A DNA stretch of 64,000 nucleotides from Sphingobacteriales bacterium 44-15 (GTDB lineage Bacteria; Bacteroidota; Bacteroidia; Chitinophagales; Chitinophagaceae), in assembly GCA_001899685.1 (NCBI GenBank), contig MKWG01000043.1, forward strand, positions 329,942 through 393,941, read 5' to 3'. The translations under genes and the position numbers were made by a program. The notes under the pieces were generated by a model. That model saw nothing but the letters and a program-made list of their open reading frames with translations. It was not told the origin of the DNA and ran no database searches. The stretch's first letter is position 1; every line of letters starts with the position of its first letter. Below, piece after piece: positions 43,604 to 53,571 of this stretch.

Positions 43604-44140
43604 ATGCAAGTCGGCAAATTATGTATTTTGCTATTTACCGGGTCAATATTATTATTGAGTTGTAAAAAGAGCGACAACGGACCGGACTCTAATGTACAGT
43701 ATTCTGATTGGTTTACACCTGATATTTTTAAGGTAACTACCAGGTTCGGTACAATCAGTTTGGATTATACCAAAGCTGCCCCTGCGATAACCCAGGAGAT
43801 ATTAGATAAGGGAACCGTTTTGGTTTACGGAAAGCTAAATGGTTACTCCACATCATTATGGACTGCCGACCAAACTGCGCAACTGCCTATACAAATATAT
43901 TACTAGATTGGCGCTGCTACCAATATTGATACATGGTCAGCATTGCCCACAGTAGGAAACCTGCGTATAAGCCTTGTCAGCAGCGCTAATGCATACACCA
44001 ATGACCAGGCAATCAGTCATAGTCATTCATTTCGTTATGTAATTATTCCGGGAGGTGTAAAACTTGGTTTGGCAAACAGAAGTTCTGTCAGCACGCTGGG
44101 TTATGCTGAGCTTTGTGATGTACTGAAAATACCCCAATAA
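43604..44140 (+). pseudogene. Lipoprotein gene interrupted by an in-frame TAG
   Basis: The frame from ATG 43604 encodes a lipoprotein (lipobox LLLSC, Cys20) that runs 100 codons to TAG at 43904-43906 and then continues in the same frame with coding character (IGAATNIDTWSALP, LRISLVSSANAY, FRYVIIPGGVKLG) to a TAA at 44138-44140. The reunited product would be 178 residues and resembles secreted beta-proteins common in this group (DKGTVLVYGKLNGY, AQLPIQIYY, then VGNLRI). A single nonsense change, stop read-through or a sequencing error would explain it; no frameshift is needed. A terminator follows. Confidence 0.75.
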
Positions 44141-44167
44141 AACGCTGCCTTAAAAAAGTTAAAAACT

Positions 44168-44202
44168 AAAGGGACTGATTTCATGATGAAATCAATCCCT
44201 TT
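44168..44202 (+). terminator. Rho-independent terminator
   Basis: Stem AAAGGGA(c)TGATTTCA / TGAAATCA(a)TCCCTTT, one mismatch, 3-base loop, followed by TTTAAATTTT, 28 bp after the interrupted lipoprotein gene. Confidence 0.8.
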
Positions 44203-44683
44203 TTAAATTTTATAAGTTTTAATCCGCCAGGATCAGCAAATTAAAAACCACTACTATTTCCTTTAACTTAAATTATCCCCCTCCTTTTTTAAAATGACTT
44301 CCCCTGCCTGTTTTGAAATTACGCTTCCATCCAGCCATAGCAATGCATCCATGATCAGCCTGTTTTGTACAGCATTTGCAAACCGGAAAGACAGTTCCCT
44401 GTTGGTACCATGATCATAATCCATATCATTATACCCCATTATGTGCAAGATCGTTTTTAGCGGTATAAAATACTATGGCTTTAAACGCAGTTTTTGCCTG
44501 TTTCTACGCTACAGGAGGAACATATCACCGAAAAGAAAAAAAGCAAAAATATACTGATCGCTGTGTATTAAGTACGTAAAGGTAGCTATCAGCAACAAAA
44601 ATCAAAATGCATAGCATTGACCGGTGCCGGAGGATTTGATATCTTTGAAACTTTTACAACCAGAAAAGGATTTAACCCAAAGG
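44203..44683. other. Gene-free spacer
   Basis: About 480 bp. A 61-codon minus-strand ORF at 44263-44448 (NRELSFRFANAVQNRLIMD...) has some coding look but no recognisable family or start context, and I do not call it a gene. Confidence 0.4.
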
Positions 44684-45514
44684 ATGGATAGCAGCATTGT
44701 TTTGTTACTGACCGGTTTCGCAATAGGTACGATAGGGACATTAATAGGAGCCGGTGGCGGCTTTTTATTGGTGCCATTGCTTATATTTACCCACCCGGCG
44801 CTTTCCCCCGAGATCATTACAGCGATCTCCATCGTAATCGTGGCATGTAATGCAGTGTCGGGCTCCATAGCATATGCGCGTTCAGGAAGGATTGATTTCA
44901 GGGCCGGGCTTTTATTCGCCGGCTTTACCATTCCCGGGTCAATATTAGGCGTTCTGGCAACCAGGTATATTCCCGCCACTGCATTTAATATTGCTTTTGG
45001 CATTATTCTTATCCTGCTTTCCGCTTTTCTTTTTTTCAAAAAGAAAGAACAGGATACTGATAACGGCTCCGACAGGAAAACAGACAGCGCCCTGACGCAT
45101 CAAACGCTGACGGATAGCGCCAATACAATATATTCTTATTCTTATAACAAATATATAGGTATTGCAGTGAGTGTTGCAGTCGGTTTTCTATCCCCGTTGC
45201 TTGGCATTGGCGGCGGGATCATTCATGTGCCGGCGATGGTGCACTGGCTTAATTTCCCGGTGTACATAGCCACTGCCACCTCGCATTTTATACTGGCCGT
45301 GATGGCTACGGTGAGCGTGGTGGTGCATGCTGTAAAAGGCAATTACTCCGATCCCTATATCTTTCACATGATCCTGTGGCTGAGCATAGGTGTGATCGCG
45401 GGCGCACAATTGGGCGCGCTTTTATCTCATAAAATAAAGACTTCTGCTATAGTGAAAGCGCTGGCGGTATGTCTCGGGCTTGTGGGATTGAGATTACTGA
45501 TCGGTGTGCTCTGA
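44684..45514 (+). CDS. TauE/SafE-family sulfite/organosulfonate exporter-like permease
   Basis: Start at ATG 44684 (MDSSIVLLLTGFAIGTIG), preceded by AAAGG; a longer frame from 44624 adds a polar head. The 276-residue membrane protein has the family's two-fold repeat: GTLIGAGGGFLLVPLL in the first half and PLLGIGGGIIHVPAMV in the second, each with the GxGGGxxxVP signature. About eight helices. The substrate could be sulfite, sulfonates or another small anion; no sulfur genes are adjacent. Confidence 0.9.
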   Translation: MDSSIVLLLTGFAIGTIGTLIGAGGGFLLVPLLIFTHPALSPEIITAISIVIVACNAVSGSIAYARSGRIDFRAGLLFAGFTIPGSILGVLATRYIPATAFNIAFGIILILLSAFLFFKKKEQDTDNGSDRKTDSALTHQTLTDSANTIYSYSYNKYIGIAVSVAVGFLSPLLGIGGGIIHVPAMVHWLNFPVYIATATSHFILAVMATVSVVVHAVKGNYSDPYIFHMILWLSIGVIAGAQLGALLSHKIKTSAIVKALAVCLGLVGLRLLIGVL

Positions 45515-45654
45515 AGCTGCAGGCAACGGGGTGACGCCCCTTGTTGTTTTTCATATTCTGATTGTGCATAATGTGAGCATAAGGCATAGCTTTCCCTGTT
45601 CCCTATTTGGGTAGCAATACTTATCTTTGAACTCAACGATAATTCAAAAAATGT

Positions 45655-47040
45655 ATGGCGATAGTAGACCTGGTAATGCCTAAGCTGGGAGAGAGTATCA
45701 TGGAAGCTACCATTCTGCGCTGGAATAAAAAGCCCGGTGACCATGTGAAAATGGACGAAACTGTTTTAGAAATTGCCACCGACAAGGTAGACAGTGAAGT
45801 TCCTTCATCAGTGGAGGGCACTATTGTAGAATTGCTGTATAATGAAAATGATGTCGTTCCTATTGATGCTGTTATCGCCCGTATTCAGTCGGACGACGGG
45901 GCGCATGGCAGTAATGGTGTGGCAGAGCATCCTGTAGCTGCTGAAAAACTGCAGGAACCTGAACGGGTTTCAGCTTCCGGTACCGAAGACGAAGCCGCAG
46001 CTGCGGAAGTACCCTATCAGCCGGCACATGTGGTAATGCCCCAAAGCGGCGGAGCCCGCTTTTACTCACCCCTCGTGCTTAATATTGCTGCAAACGAAGG
46101 CATCAGCCTTGCCGAACTCGAAAAAATCCCCGGCAGCGGCAATGAAGGACGAGTGACTAAAAAAGATGTCCTGCAGTGGATCGCTGCCCGCAAAGAGCAG
46201 CCGGCTACTGCAACACCATCCATAGCGGCTGCCGGGACTGCAGTTCCGGCAAAGGCTGCCGAAGCTGCACCTGCTCTTTCCGTTCCTGCATCATCCTCTC
46301 CTGAAGAGGAAGCAACGCCTGAATATACCGGCAATGTAGAAATAGTGGAAATGGACCGCATGCGCAAGATGATCGCCAAACACATGGTTGAAAGCAGGCA
46401 TACCAGCGCGCATGTTACCAGCTTTACCGAATGCGACGTAACAGGGATGGTGCAATGGCGTGAAAAGATAAAAGCGGAGTTTGAAAAAAGAGAAGGAGAG
46501 AAGATCACTTTTATGCCTCTTTTCATTGAAGCTATTATTAAATGTATTAAAAAATTCCCGTGGGTCAATTCCAGTGTGGATGGAGATAAGATCATAATAA
46601 GGAAAGATATTAATATCGGTATGGCAGCAGCCCTGCCTAATGGTAACCTGATAGTGCCGGTAATTAAAGACGCCGACTATCTTAACCTCACCGGTCTTAC
46701 AAAAAAAATAAACGGGCTGGCTAATGCCGCCCGTAACAACAGGCTGAAACCGGACGATACACAGGGCGGAACATTTACCGTTACCAATGTTGGCACTTTT
46801 GGAAGCCTTATGGGCACACCTATCATCAACCAGCCGCAGGTGGCCATTCTCGCCATAGGAGCAATCAAAAAAAGACCCGTTGTAGTGGAAACAGAGCAGG
46901 GCGACAGCATCGCCATCCGCCACATGATGTACCTTTCTATGTCTTACGATCACCGCATCGTAGACGGCGCGCTGGGATCAAATTTTCTTACTGCGGTAGC
47001 TAAAGAGATGGAAGGTTTTGATACGTCAAGAACGATATAG
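45655..47040 (+). CDS. Dihydrolipoamide acyltransferase (E2) of a 2-oxoacid dehydrogenase
   Basis: The 461-residue protein has the three E2 parts. The lipoyl domain is residues 1-78 with the lipoylated Lys44 in EIATDKVDSE. The peripheral subunit-binding domain is at about 138-175 (SPLVLNIAANEGISLAELE, GRVTKKDVLQWI). The catalytic core is at about 220-461 with YDHRIVDGALGSNFL carrying the active-site His. The linkers are Ala/Pro/Glu-rich. ATG at 45655 is chosen over one at 45651 because it gives MAIVDLVMPKLGES. E1 and E3 are not adjacent, so the complex type (pyruvate, branched-chain) cannot be stated. Confidence 0.94.
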   Translation: MAIVDLVMPKLGESIMEATILRWNKKPGDHVKMDETVLEIATDKVDSEVPSSVEGTIVELLYNENDVVPIDAVIARIQSDDGAHGSNGVAEHPVAAEKLQEPERVSASGTEDEAAAAEVPYQPAHVVMPQSGGARFYSPLVLNIAANEGISLAELEKIPGSGNEGRVTKKDVLQWIAARKEQPATATPSIAAAGTAVPAKAAEAAPALSVPASSSPEEEATPEYTGNVEIVEMDRMRKMIAKHMVESRHTSAHVTSFTECDVTGMVQWREKIKAEFEKREGEKITFMPLFIEAIIKCIKKFPWVNSSVDGDKIIIRKDINIGMAAALPNGNLIVPVIKDADYLNLTGLTKKINGLANAARNNRLKPDDTQGGTFTVTNVGTFGSLMGTPIINQPQVAILAIGAIKKRPVVVETEQGDSIAIRHMMYLSMSYDHRIVDGALGSNFLTAVAKEMEGFDTSRTI

Positions 47041-47093
47041 CAATGTGGTGAATGGGCAATAGTGAATGATAAATGACACGTGAGACGTAAACA

Positions 47094-47542
<449 letters not shown>

Positions 47543-47604
47543 TTATTAAAAGTGAACAGTTTTTCTCATTTTTCCTTATATTCGGAATAATAACCCTTAC
47601 AGTT

Positions 47605-48327
47605 ATGAAGACGCTGTCACACACCTGGTTTGCAGAAGGATATATTGATTTTGAATTGAAAAAGTATACGCTGCTGGCGTACCTGCAACAAATTCATAAG
47701 GAATTTAACCAGAACAAGCTTTACCCCCAGCTTTCCGACATCATATTCCATCACAATAATATCCTGCATTTCAAGCACAGCAAACAATTATTGCAGGACC
47801 AGTTTCCCAAACGTTTTTCGCATGTGGACATGTCGAAGCTGCAGATCCTCTACGAAAAAATAATAGAAGACGATGAAATGATGAAAGAGCTGGAAGACAT
47901 TATCCAGTTTGCCATTAATAAGATGAGCGCCACCATTAAGGATGGCGCCGAGATATACGAGTTTGTAGAAGAAAAATTAAGTATCCTTCCCGTGGGCATC
48001 ATCCCGCTGGAGAACAGGGAAGGATATTTCTTCCTTTGCGACGGTGATTATGCAGAGACCAGGGTGTATCACTATCACCTTAGCATTTTTGAAAAACATG
48101 ACGAGAAATACAGGAGCATCAAAACCTCTTTTATAGCGCAGTGGGAACGTAATATAGTGAACACATACGAAAGCATCAAGACAGAGCTGATACGGAACCA
48201 GGCAATGCTGCCCAACCCCGCGGTATACAGCATAGAAACCGATCTAAGCTTCCCCCTCGAAGAAACCCTCCTTCCCATTGCCAAAAGATGCCTGGTGAAA
48301 TATATTACCGGCAATGCAGCAGCCTAA
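47605..48327 (+). CDS. Conserved hypothetical protein
   Basis: A 240-residue cytosolic protein (MKTLSHTWFAEGYIDFELKK). It is rich in charged helices, with ILYEKIIEDDEMMKELEDII and a beta-type region SILPVGIIPLENREGYFFLC. No signal peptide or known motif is visible. I recognise it only as the type of protein conserved among Bacteroidota. It lies divergent from the AAA fragment, sharing an intergenic palindrome. Confidence 0.75.
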   Translation: MKTLSHTWFAEGYIDFELKKYTLLAYLQQIHKEFNQNKLYPQLSDIIFHHNNILHFKHSKQLLQDQFPKRFSHVDMSKLQILYEKIIEDDEMMKELEDIIQFAINKMSATIKDGAEIYEFVEEKLSILPVGIIPLENREGYFFLCDGDYAETRVYHYHLSIFEKHDEKYRSIKTSFIAQWERNIVNTYESIKTELIRNQAMLPNPAVYSIETDLSFPLEETLLPIAKRCLVKYITGNAAA

Positions 48328-48429
48328 CAGCGGATAAGGTGAGAGGCAGGTCGAGCGCCAATGATAAATGAATATGAAAAGTGAAACGTGAGATGTGAAA
48401 AGGTAGACGTGAGAACTTTGCCGGGGATC

Positions 48430-50211
48430 TCACAGATCATGCCTTCGTTTTCTTTTTTTGGAAGGCTGATAAATTTTCTTGCTTTTTGTTACCAGCTCAA
48501 GAAACTCTGTCTGCAAGGGATCTGTGCTGTCCATTGATGCTTTGGTAAGACTGATCAGATCATCCCAGGAAGCATTTTTAACATAAGGGGAGCTATGCAG
48601 GAAACCGCCAAACAAGCATACGCTTGCTGCAAACCGGAGCTGGCTGTTAAGGCTGTCGAGCGGTTTATAATTATAGTTGCATTCATGCTCATGCTGCATT
48701 TTTGTTTTCTTTCCCGGATCACAATAATTGATCGTTACGGTAGCCACTGATTTTTGCCCGGGGATTGGGGATATCCCGTCATTTTCATGTACAGGCGTCA
48801 GCTCAAACACAGCCATTACGCTATGCCCCGATCCGATCTCTCCGCCTTCAAGGGTACTTGTGGTATCGGATAAAGCGCTCCGCTTATTATCAAAACCTAT
48901 AAGCCGGTATTCCTTCACTACATTGGCGTTGAAGCGCACATGCATGGAAACATTATCGGCAACAGCATATAGTGTCTGGGTCAGCTCTTTTACAAGCACT
49001 TTTTCACCTTCCCGCTCATCATCAAGATAGGCGAAATTACCATTCCCTTTTTTGGCCAGCACTTCAATTTTTGAATCTTTGTAATTGCCCATTCCTACCC
49101 CGAGGCAGGTAAGATAAATGCCTCCCCGCTTCATTTCCGTGATCAGCGCTTCGAGCTCTTTTTCACCGGTCTCTCCCACATTAAAATCCCCGTCAGTTGC
49201 AAGGATCACCCTGTTGTTGCCGTCTTTGATAAAGCTGTTATGCGCCAGCCGGTAGGCCTGTCTTATACCAGCCTCTCCCGGTGTAAAACCACCTGCACTC
49301 AGGTCTTCAATCGCCTGGAGTATCTTCTCTTTATCGCCACCGCTGGTTGGAGGAAGCATTACACCTGTAACTCCGCCGTATACCACTATGGAAACGGTAT
49401 CCACGGCACGGAGGTTCTCCACCAGCTTACGGAAGGAGGATTTGAGCAACGGCAACCTGTTTGGCATATCCATTGACCCGGATACATCCACGAGGAAAAC
49501 AAGATTGCTGGGGGGCACATTATCAAGATTAAGCTTTTTGGATGCCACCTGCACAAAAAGTAATTCATTACCGGCATTCCAGGGACAGGAGCTCAATTGG
49601 GAACGTAGTGTAAAGATGCTGTCGCCGCCGGGAGGCGTATAATTAAAGTTGAAATAATTCAGCATTTCTTCTATCCGTACCGCATCCTCGGGCACCGGGC
49701 TGTTCATATTAATAAAGCGGCGGATATTGCTGTAAGACGCCCTGTTGATATTCAGGGTAATGCCCGTAACAGGACTGTCATCTGTTTTTACAAATCCATT
49801 CTCTACCAGCGGGCTATAGGTTTCATCCGCTACGAACATTTTCCGGGTAATCATGCCTGAAAGGCTGGTAGTAAAAGAAACGAGGTATTGCTTTTGAATG
49901 CTTGCCGTATAAGGCAGCATTTTCATAACTATCTTCTGGTATTCGGTAGTTTTTACCATTACCGAGAGCGGCTCGTAGCCTTCCAGCGTAAGGTCAAGGC
50001 TATCCACTTTATTGGATGTAGTAATGCCGAAAGCGCCACCCATACCACTGGCATGAGGATAACCCGTAGAGCGTAATACAATACGTACATTCTGCAGAGG
50101 AGTATTGTTTTCGTCCCTTATTTCACCCCGCAGGTAATACTGGGCAGACGCTGTAGTAAAAAGGCAGAGCAACCCTATCAGTAAAGCAGTCTGTTTTAGA
50201 GGGCGTTGCAT
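48430..50211 (-). CDS. Secreted VWA-domain protein (YfbK-like)
   Basis: The 593-residue protein has a signal peptide ending TASAQ (about 24), then a carboxypeptidase-regulatory-like domain (about 25-95; LRGEIRDENNTPLQNVRIVL). A linker with EEMLNYFNFNYTPPG, then a von Willebrand factor A domain (about 235-400) with intact metal site DVSGSMDM (DxSxS) and NRVILATDGDFNVGE. The C-terminal DUF3520 region (about 470-590) completes the YfbK plan. Such proteins likely bind partners at the cell surface via a divalent cation. The end is basic (SKKIYQPSKKRKRRHDL). It stands alone. Confidence 0.9.
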   Translation of the reverse strand: MQRPLKQTALLIGLLCLFTTASAQYYLRGEIRDENNTPLQNVRIVLRSTGYPHASGMGGAFGITTSNKVDSLDLTLEGYEPLSVMVKTTEYQKIVMKMLPYTASIQKQYLVSFTTSLSGMITRKMFVADETYSPLVENGFVKTDDSPVTGITLNINRASYSNIRRFINMNSPVPEDAVRIEEMLNYFNFNYTPPGGDSIFTLRSQLSSCPWNAGNELLFVQVASKKLNLDNVPPSNLVFLVDVSGSMDMPNRLPLLKSSFRKLVENLRAVDTVSIVVYGGVTGVMLPPTSGGDKEKILQAIEDLSAGGFTPGEAGIRQAYRLAHNSFIKDGNNRVILATDGDFNVGETGEKELEALITEMKRGGIYLTCLGVGMGNYKDSKIEVLAKKGNGNFAYLDDEREGEKVLVKELTQTLYAVADNVSMHVRFNANVVKEYRLIGFDNKRSALSDTTSTLEGGEIGSGHSVMAVFELTPVHENDGISPIPGQKSVATVTINYCDPGKKTKMQHEHECNYNYKPLDSLNSQLRFAASVCLFGGFLHSSPYVKNASWDDLISLTKASMDSTDPLQTEFLELVTKSKKIYQPSKKRKRRHDL

Positions 50212-50282
50212 GAATCAAAAGCAATTTAGTACATCTAACGATATCATATACAATATATTGCTTCACAGGCGCTTATACCAGC

Positions 50283-50420
50283 GTTATGTCAAACGTGAAA
50301 CGGCGGCTATAAATGTGATATCCTCACATTTATCACCTGCCTGCCATGCCTACGGCAGGTAAACCGGCAGGCAAGTCTCACCTCTCACAAAAAATACGAA
50401 AAATTATTGTTGACACAGCA
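50283..50420. repeat. GTTATGTCAA-type MITE-like repeat, copy 2
   Basis: Begins GTTATGTCAAACGTGAAACG and ends ATTATTGTTGACACAGCA; the ends are inverted relatives. The interior holds CCTGCCTGCCATGCCTACGG and CAGGTAAACCGGCAGGC. It abuts the hpt stop codon at 50421-50423, suggesting a target preference or use as transcript end. Confidence 0.8.
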
Positions 50421-50957
50421 CTAATCTATCCACTGGTATATTTCTTTGATATTCCTTCCAAGCCCGTCATAATCTAATCCATAGCCTACTACAAATTTAT
50501 CAGGAATGCTAAAACCACAATAGTCAATGATCAAAGGGAACTTTGCAGCCTCAGGCTTATGCAGCAATGCACATATTTTCAGGGAAGCAGGCTGCTGGTG
50601 GAAAAGCTGGGGCAAAAACTCATGCATGGTTTTACCGGTATCAATAATATCCTCCAGGATAATAACATGCTTTCCAAAAAGATCTATATCAAGCCCAATG
50701 GAAGTAATTACCGTGCCGGAAGATTTGGTGCCTTTATAAGAAGCCAGCTTTATAAAACATATTTCTGCCGGTATATTCAGCATCTTGAACAGGTCTGCGG
50801 CAAACATAAAGGATCCGTTCAGAATGGCAATAAATACAGGTGTTTTCCCCTCATAATCTGTTTCCAGCTTTCGCGCTATCTCTTCTATCTTCTCCCTGAT
50901 CTGCTCAGAAGAGATATATGGTCTGAAAAATTTATCATGTATCTGTATAACAGACAT
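50421..50957 (-). CDS. hpt: Hypoxanthine phosphoribosyltransferase
   Basis: The 178-residue cytosolic enzyme makes IMP or GMP from hypoxanthine or guanine and PRPP. The PRPP loop VIILEDIIDTGKTMHEF (about 104-120) has the acidic pair and TGKT, and the base site DYCGFSIPDKFVVGYGLDYD is typical of HPRT. Length is normal. It is last in a minus-strand run with a glucosaminidase (3 bp gap), an O-methyltransferase and a LOG-family protein, none functionally linked to purines. Confidence 0.95.
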   Translation of the reverse strand: MSVIQIHDKFFRPYISSEQIREKIEEIARKLETDYEGKTPVFIAILNGSFMFAADLFKMLNIPAEICFIKLASYKGTKSSGTVITSIGLDIDLFGKHVIILEDIIDTGKTMHEFLPQLFHQQPASLKICALLHKPEAAKFPLIIDYCGFSIPDKFVVGYGLDYDGLGRNIKEIYQWID

Positions 50958-50960
50958 GCT

Positions 50961-52184
50961 TTAATTTTTATAGATAACCAATTCCTGCCCGGTACGGATA
51001 TCGTCTTTTTCCAGGCTGTTCCAGGTTTTTAGTTGCTCCACATTTACCTCATACTTTTTTGCGATGCTGAACAGTGTTTCTTTACTGGTGACCACATGGG
51101 TCAGCTTCGCCCGGCTTATCTCCCGGGGGGACTGTACGCTGGCTACTTCGTTGCCTGCAAGCACAGCTTCTCTTTCTGCAGGCGCCTCTTTCTGCAAATA
51201 TATTTTCTGTCCTTCCCCCGGCATGGTGGCTTCCGAAGTATGATTATAGCTCAGTACTGTTTCCAGCCGCACCCCTTCCCGCTGGGCTATGTCATAAAAT
51301 GTTTCACCGGTCAATGCCACATGATATTCTTTCTGTCCCTGTTTTCTCTTGCGTTGCAGGTATACCAGTTGGTCTGAAGGAAGTATATCTTCATTTGGAG
51401 ATAGTTCATTAAAATCCAGCAGGTGGTTATACCTGATACCATATTGCTCTGCAATGGCAAGCAATGAGCTGCCCTGCTTTGCATACAGCACCCTGGTATT
51501 ATTGATCTCAAACATTTCTTCAGGATAGCTGGTTTCGGGCAGGGGTCCGCCGCTACGGGATGCCGTTGCTACCGGATTCCGTGTTGTATTCTGTGCAATG
51601 GGCGCCTGAGTGTCAGCTGCATTATCCTCTGCCACATACATGGAGGCTTCATCTCCGATTGATTTTTTACCCTGCGCAATTAAAGTGTACAGTTGAAGAT
51701 CGTAGTCTTCAATATATTTAATAAGCTGCTGCGGATACTTAGGATTGGTAGCATACCCGGCCTTTTTCAAGCCTTTTGCCCAGTCCTGGTAATCTTCGGG
51801 AGCTATCTTAAAGAGAAATGCGTAACGCGGGCTGTTCTTTAAAAAATCGGAGTGGTCCCGGTAAGAATCTTCCGCGTTGGAATAAGCCCTGAAGCATTCT
51901 CCTTTCTCATCGTCATCATGGTATACCTTATCCCCCAGCCAGGTATTTTTACATTTAATGCCAAAATGATTGTTGGAACTTTTCACAAGGTCGCTGCAGC
52001 CGGCCTGTGTTTCCAGTATACCCTGGGCCAGGGTAATAGAAGCCGGTATACCCGTGCGCTGCATTTCCTTTATTGCAATAAATTTATAGGAATTAATGTA
52101 TTGGATAATAACCGGGCTTTGGGCAGTTGTATGCTGCCACAATATCAACCCGCAGAGCGCTGTAATACTTAGTTTTCTTAACAT
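50961..52184 (-). CDS. Secreted glucosaminidase with LysM repeats
   Basis: The 407-residue peptidoglycan hydrolase has a signal peptide (LCGLILWQHTTAQ, end about 21), a mannosyl-glycoprotein endo-beta-N-acetylglucosaminidase domain at about 33-165 (SITLAQGILETQAGCS with the catalytic Glu, then SNNHFGIKCK and NSPRYAFLF), a low-complexity linker, and LysM motifs at about 235-280, 292-335 and 362-406 (SLLAIAEQYGIRYNHL; ETFYDIAQREGV; ETLFSIAKKYEV). LysM binds peptidoglycan; the enzyme likely helps wall remodelling. It is 12 bp downstream of the O-methyltransferase. Confidence 0.94.
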   Translation of the reverse strand: MLRKLSITALCGLILWQHTTAQSPVIIQYINSYKFIAIKEMQRTGIPASITLAQGILETQAGCSDLVKSSNNHFGIKCKNTWLGDKVYHDDDEKGECFRAYSNAEDSYRDHSDFLKNSPRYAFLFKIAPEDYQDWAKGLKKAGYATNPKYPQQLIKYIEDYDLQLYTLIAQGKKSIGDEASMYVAEDNAADTQAPIAQNTTRNPVATASRSGGPLPETSYPEEMFEINNTRVLYAKQGSSLLAIAEQYGIRYNHLLDFNELSPNEDILPSDQLVYLQRKRKQGQKEYHVALTGETFYDIAQREGVRLETVLSYNHTSEATMPGEGQKIYLQKEAPAEREAVLAGNEVASVQSPREISRAKLTHVVTSKETLFSIAKKYEVNVEQLKTWNSLEKDDIRTGQELVIYKN

Positions 52185-52196
52185 TGGATTATAGAT

Positions 52197-52835
52197 TCAT
52201 TTTTTACGTATTATCATCAAACCATCTCTTACTGTCAATAATACGTGTTCTACTCTTGTATCCTGCTTTATATGTTCATTAAAAGCATGTATGGCCTTTG
52301 CATTTTTACCCTGCTTTTTTTCTTCCAGCACTTCACCATGAAAAAGCACATTATCCGCCACTATATAACCACCCGGCTTAACCGCTGGCAATACCATTTC
52401 GTAATAATTGATATAATTTACCTTGTCGGCATCTATAAAGACAATATCCCAGCCTTCATTCAGCGTTTTGAGAATATCTTCCGCATTTCCCACCTGCAAT
52501 ATTATCTTATCTTTTAGTGCGCTTTTGTTAAAAAACGATTGTGCACTGTCAGCATCAGATGCTCTTAATTCAATGGTATACAGCCTGCCGCCTTCTTTCA
52601 ATCCCCTGGCAAGACATAAAGCGCTGTAACCGGTAAATGTACCTATCTCAAGGATCCTTTCAGGTTGTATCATCCGGCTCAGCAGTTCAAGCAGCTTGCC
52701 CTGCACCGCACCGCTCAGCATGTGCGCATGTGCATGTGTTTCATTGGTATAGCCGGCAACTTCCTGCAACAACTCATCTTCAGCAGTAGTATATGCCAGG
52801 GCATAAGCATCTGCCATGGGGTGAAGTATCTCCAA
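52197..52835 (-). CDS. SAM-dependent O-methyltransferase (catechol-type)
   Basis: Start set at the TTG at 52835 because family members begin ...(L)HPxAxxYA and AAAGG lies 8 bases upstream; an ATG at 52817 is the alternative. The product of 212 residues has the motif I SAM site ILEIGTFTGYSALCLA, the acidic region YTIELRASD, and FIDADKVNYINYYE with metal ligands, followed by GGYIVADNVLFHG, typical of the cation-dependent class (PF01596). The natural substrate is unknown. It lies in a run with hpt, the glucosaminidase and the LOG protein. Confidence 0.92.
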   Translation of the reverse strand: MEILHPMADAYALAYTTAEDELLQEVAGYTNETHAHAHMLSGAVQGKLLELLSRMIQPERILEIGTFTGYSALCLARGLKEGGRLYTIELRASDADSAQSFFNKSALKDKIILQVGNAEDILKTLNEGWDIVFIDADKVNYINYYEMVLPAVKPGGYIVADNVLFHGEVLEEKKQGKNAKAIHAFNEHIKQDTRVEHVLLTVRDGLMIIRKK

Positions 52836-52875
52836 TGTATAAACCTTTATGCAAAGGTAACACAAGAAAAAGCAA

Positions 52876-53571
52876 TTAAAAATTGGGCGCCAGTTGCCGG
52901 GTACGGTAGTATTCCAGCATATAATGCACCCCTTCAGCTGCAGTATCCACCACTTCAAACAAAGCAAGGTCTTCGGGATTGATATTGCCTTCCACCAGCA
53001 TTACATCTTCCAGCCACTGCAACAAGCCGCGCCAGTAGCTCCTGCCTACCAGCACCATTGGCATCTGCTTGAATTTTTCTGTCTGTATAAGCGTAGCCAC
53101 TTCAAAAAACTCATCCAGCGTACCAAAGCCGCCGGGCATCATTACAAAGCCCTGCGAGTATTTGGTGAACATCACTTTCCGTACAAAGAAATAGTCAAAA
53201 TTCAGCAGCTTGTCCTTATCAATGTAATCATTGTTGTGCTGCTCAAAAGGCAGGTCAATATTGAGCCCCACGCTCTTGCCGTTTGCCAGTGCAGCGCCTT
53301 TGTTACCGGCTTCCATTATTCCCGGGCCACCACCGGTAATGATACCAAATCCCTCTTCCGCCAGCCGTTGGCCTATTTCCGCCGATAATTCATAATACGG
53401 CGTTCCGGGTTTTGTTCTTGCAGAGCCGAAAATAGAAATACAGGGACCGATCTTGGACAGGGCTTCAAAACCATCCACAAATTCTGCCATGATCTTGAAT
53501 ATCTGCCAGCTGCTGTGGGCCATGCTTTCCTTCCAGTGCCGTTCTTTCAGGGTCTTTAGGGTTGCGTTCAT
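52876..53571 (-). CDS. LOG-family nucleotide-monophosphate phosphoribohydrolase-like protein
   Basis: The 231-residue cytosolic Rossmann-fold protein has both LOG signatures: GGGPGIMEAGNKGA (about 79-92) and PGGFGTLDEFFE (about 145-156). Family members release base from nucleoside 5'-monophosphates (known for cytokinins); in most bacteria the physiological role is unclear. An N-terminal helical extension (about 1-35) lies before the LOG core. It opens the minus-strand run down to hpt and is preceded by a repeat-like spacer. Confidence 0.93.
   Translation of the reverse strand: MNATLKTLKERHWKESMAHSSWQIFKIMAEFVDGFEALSKIGPCISIFGSARTKPGTPYYELSAEIGQRLAEEGFGIITGGGPGIMEAGNKGAALANGKSVGLNIDLPFEQHNNDYIDKDKLLNFDYFFVRKVMFTKYSQGFVMMPGGFGTLDEFFEVATLIQTEKFKQMPMVLVGRSYWRGLLQWLEDVMLVEGNINPEDLALFEVVDTAAEGVHYMLEYYRTRQLAPNF

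Noticed and set aside
44263-44448. 61-codon minus-strand ORF
   Set aside because: No family, no start context and no neighbours; not enough to call a gene.
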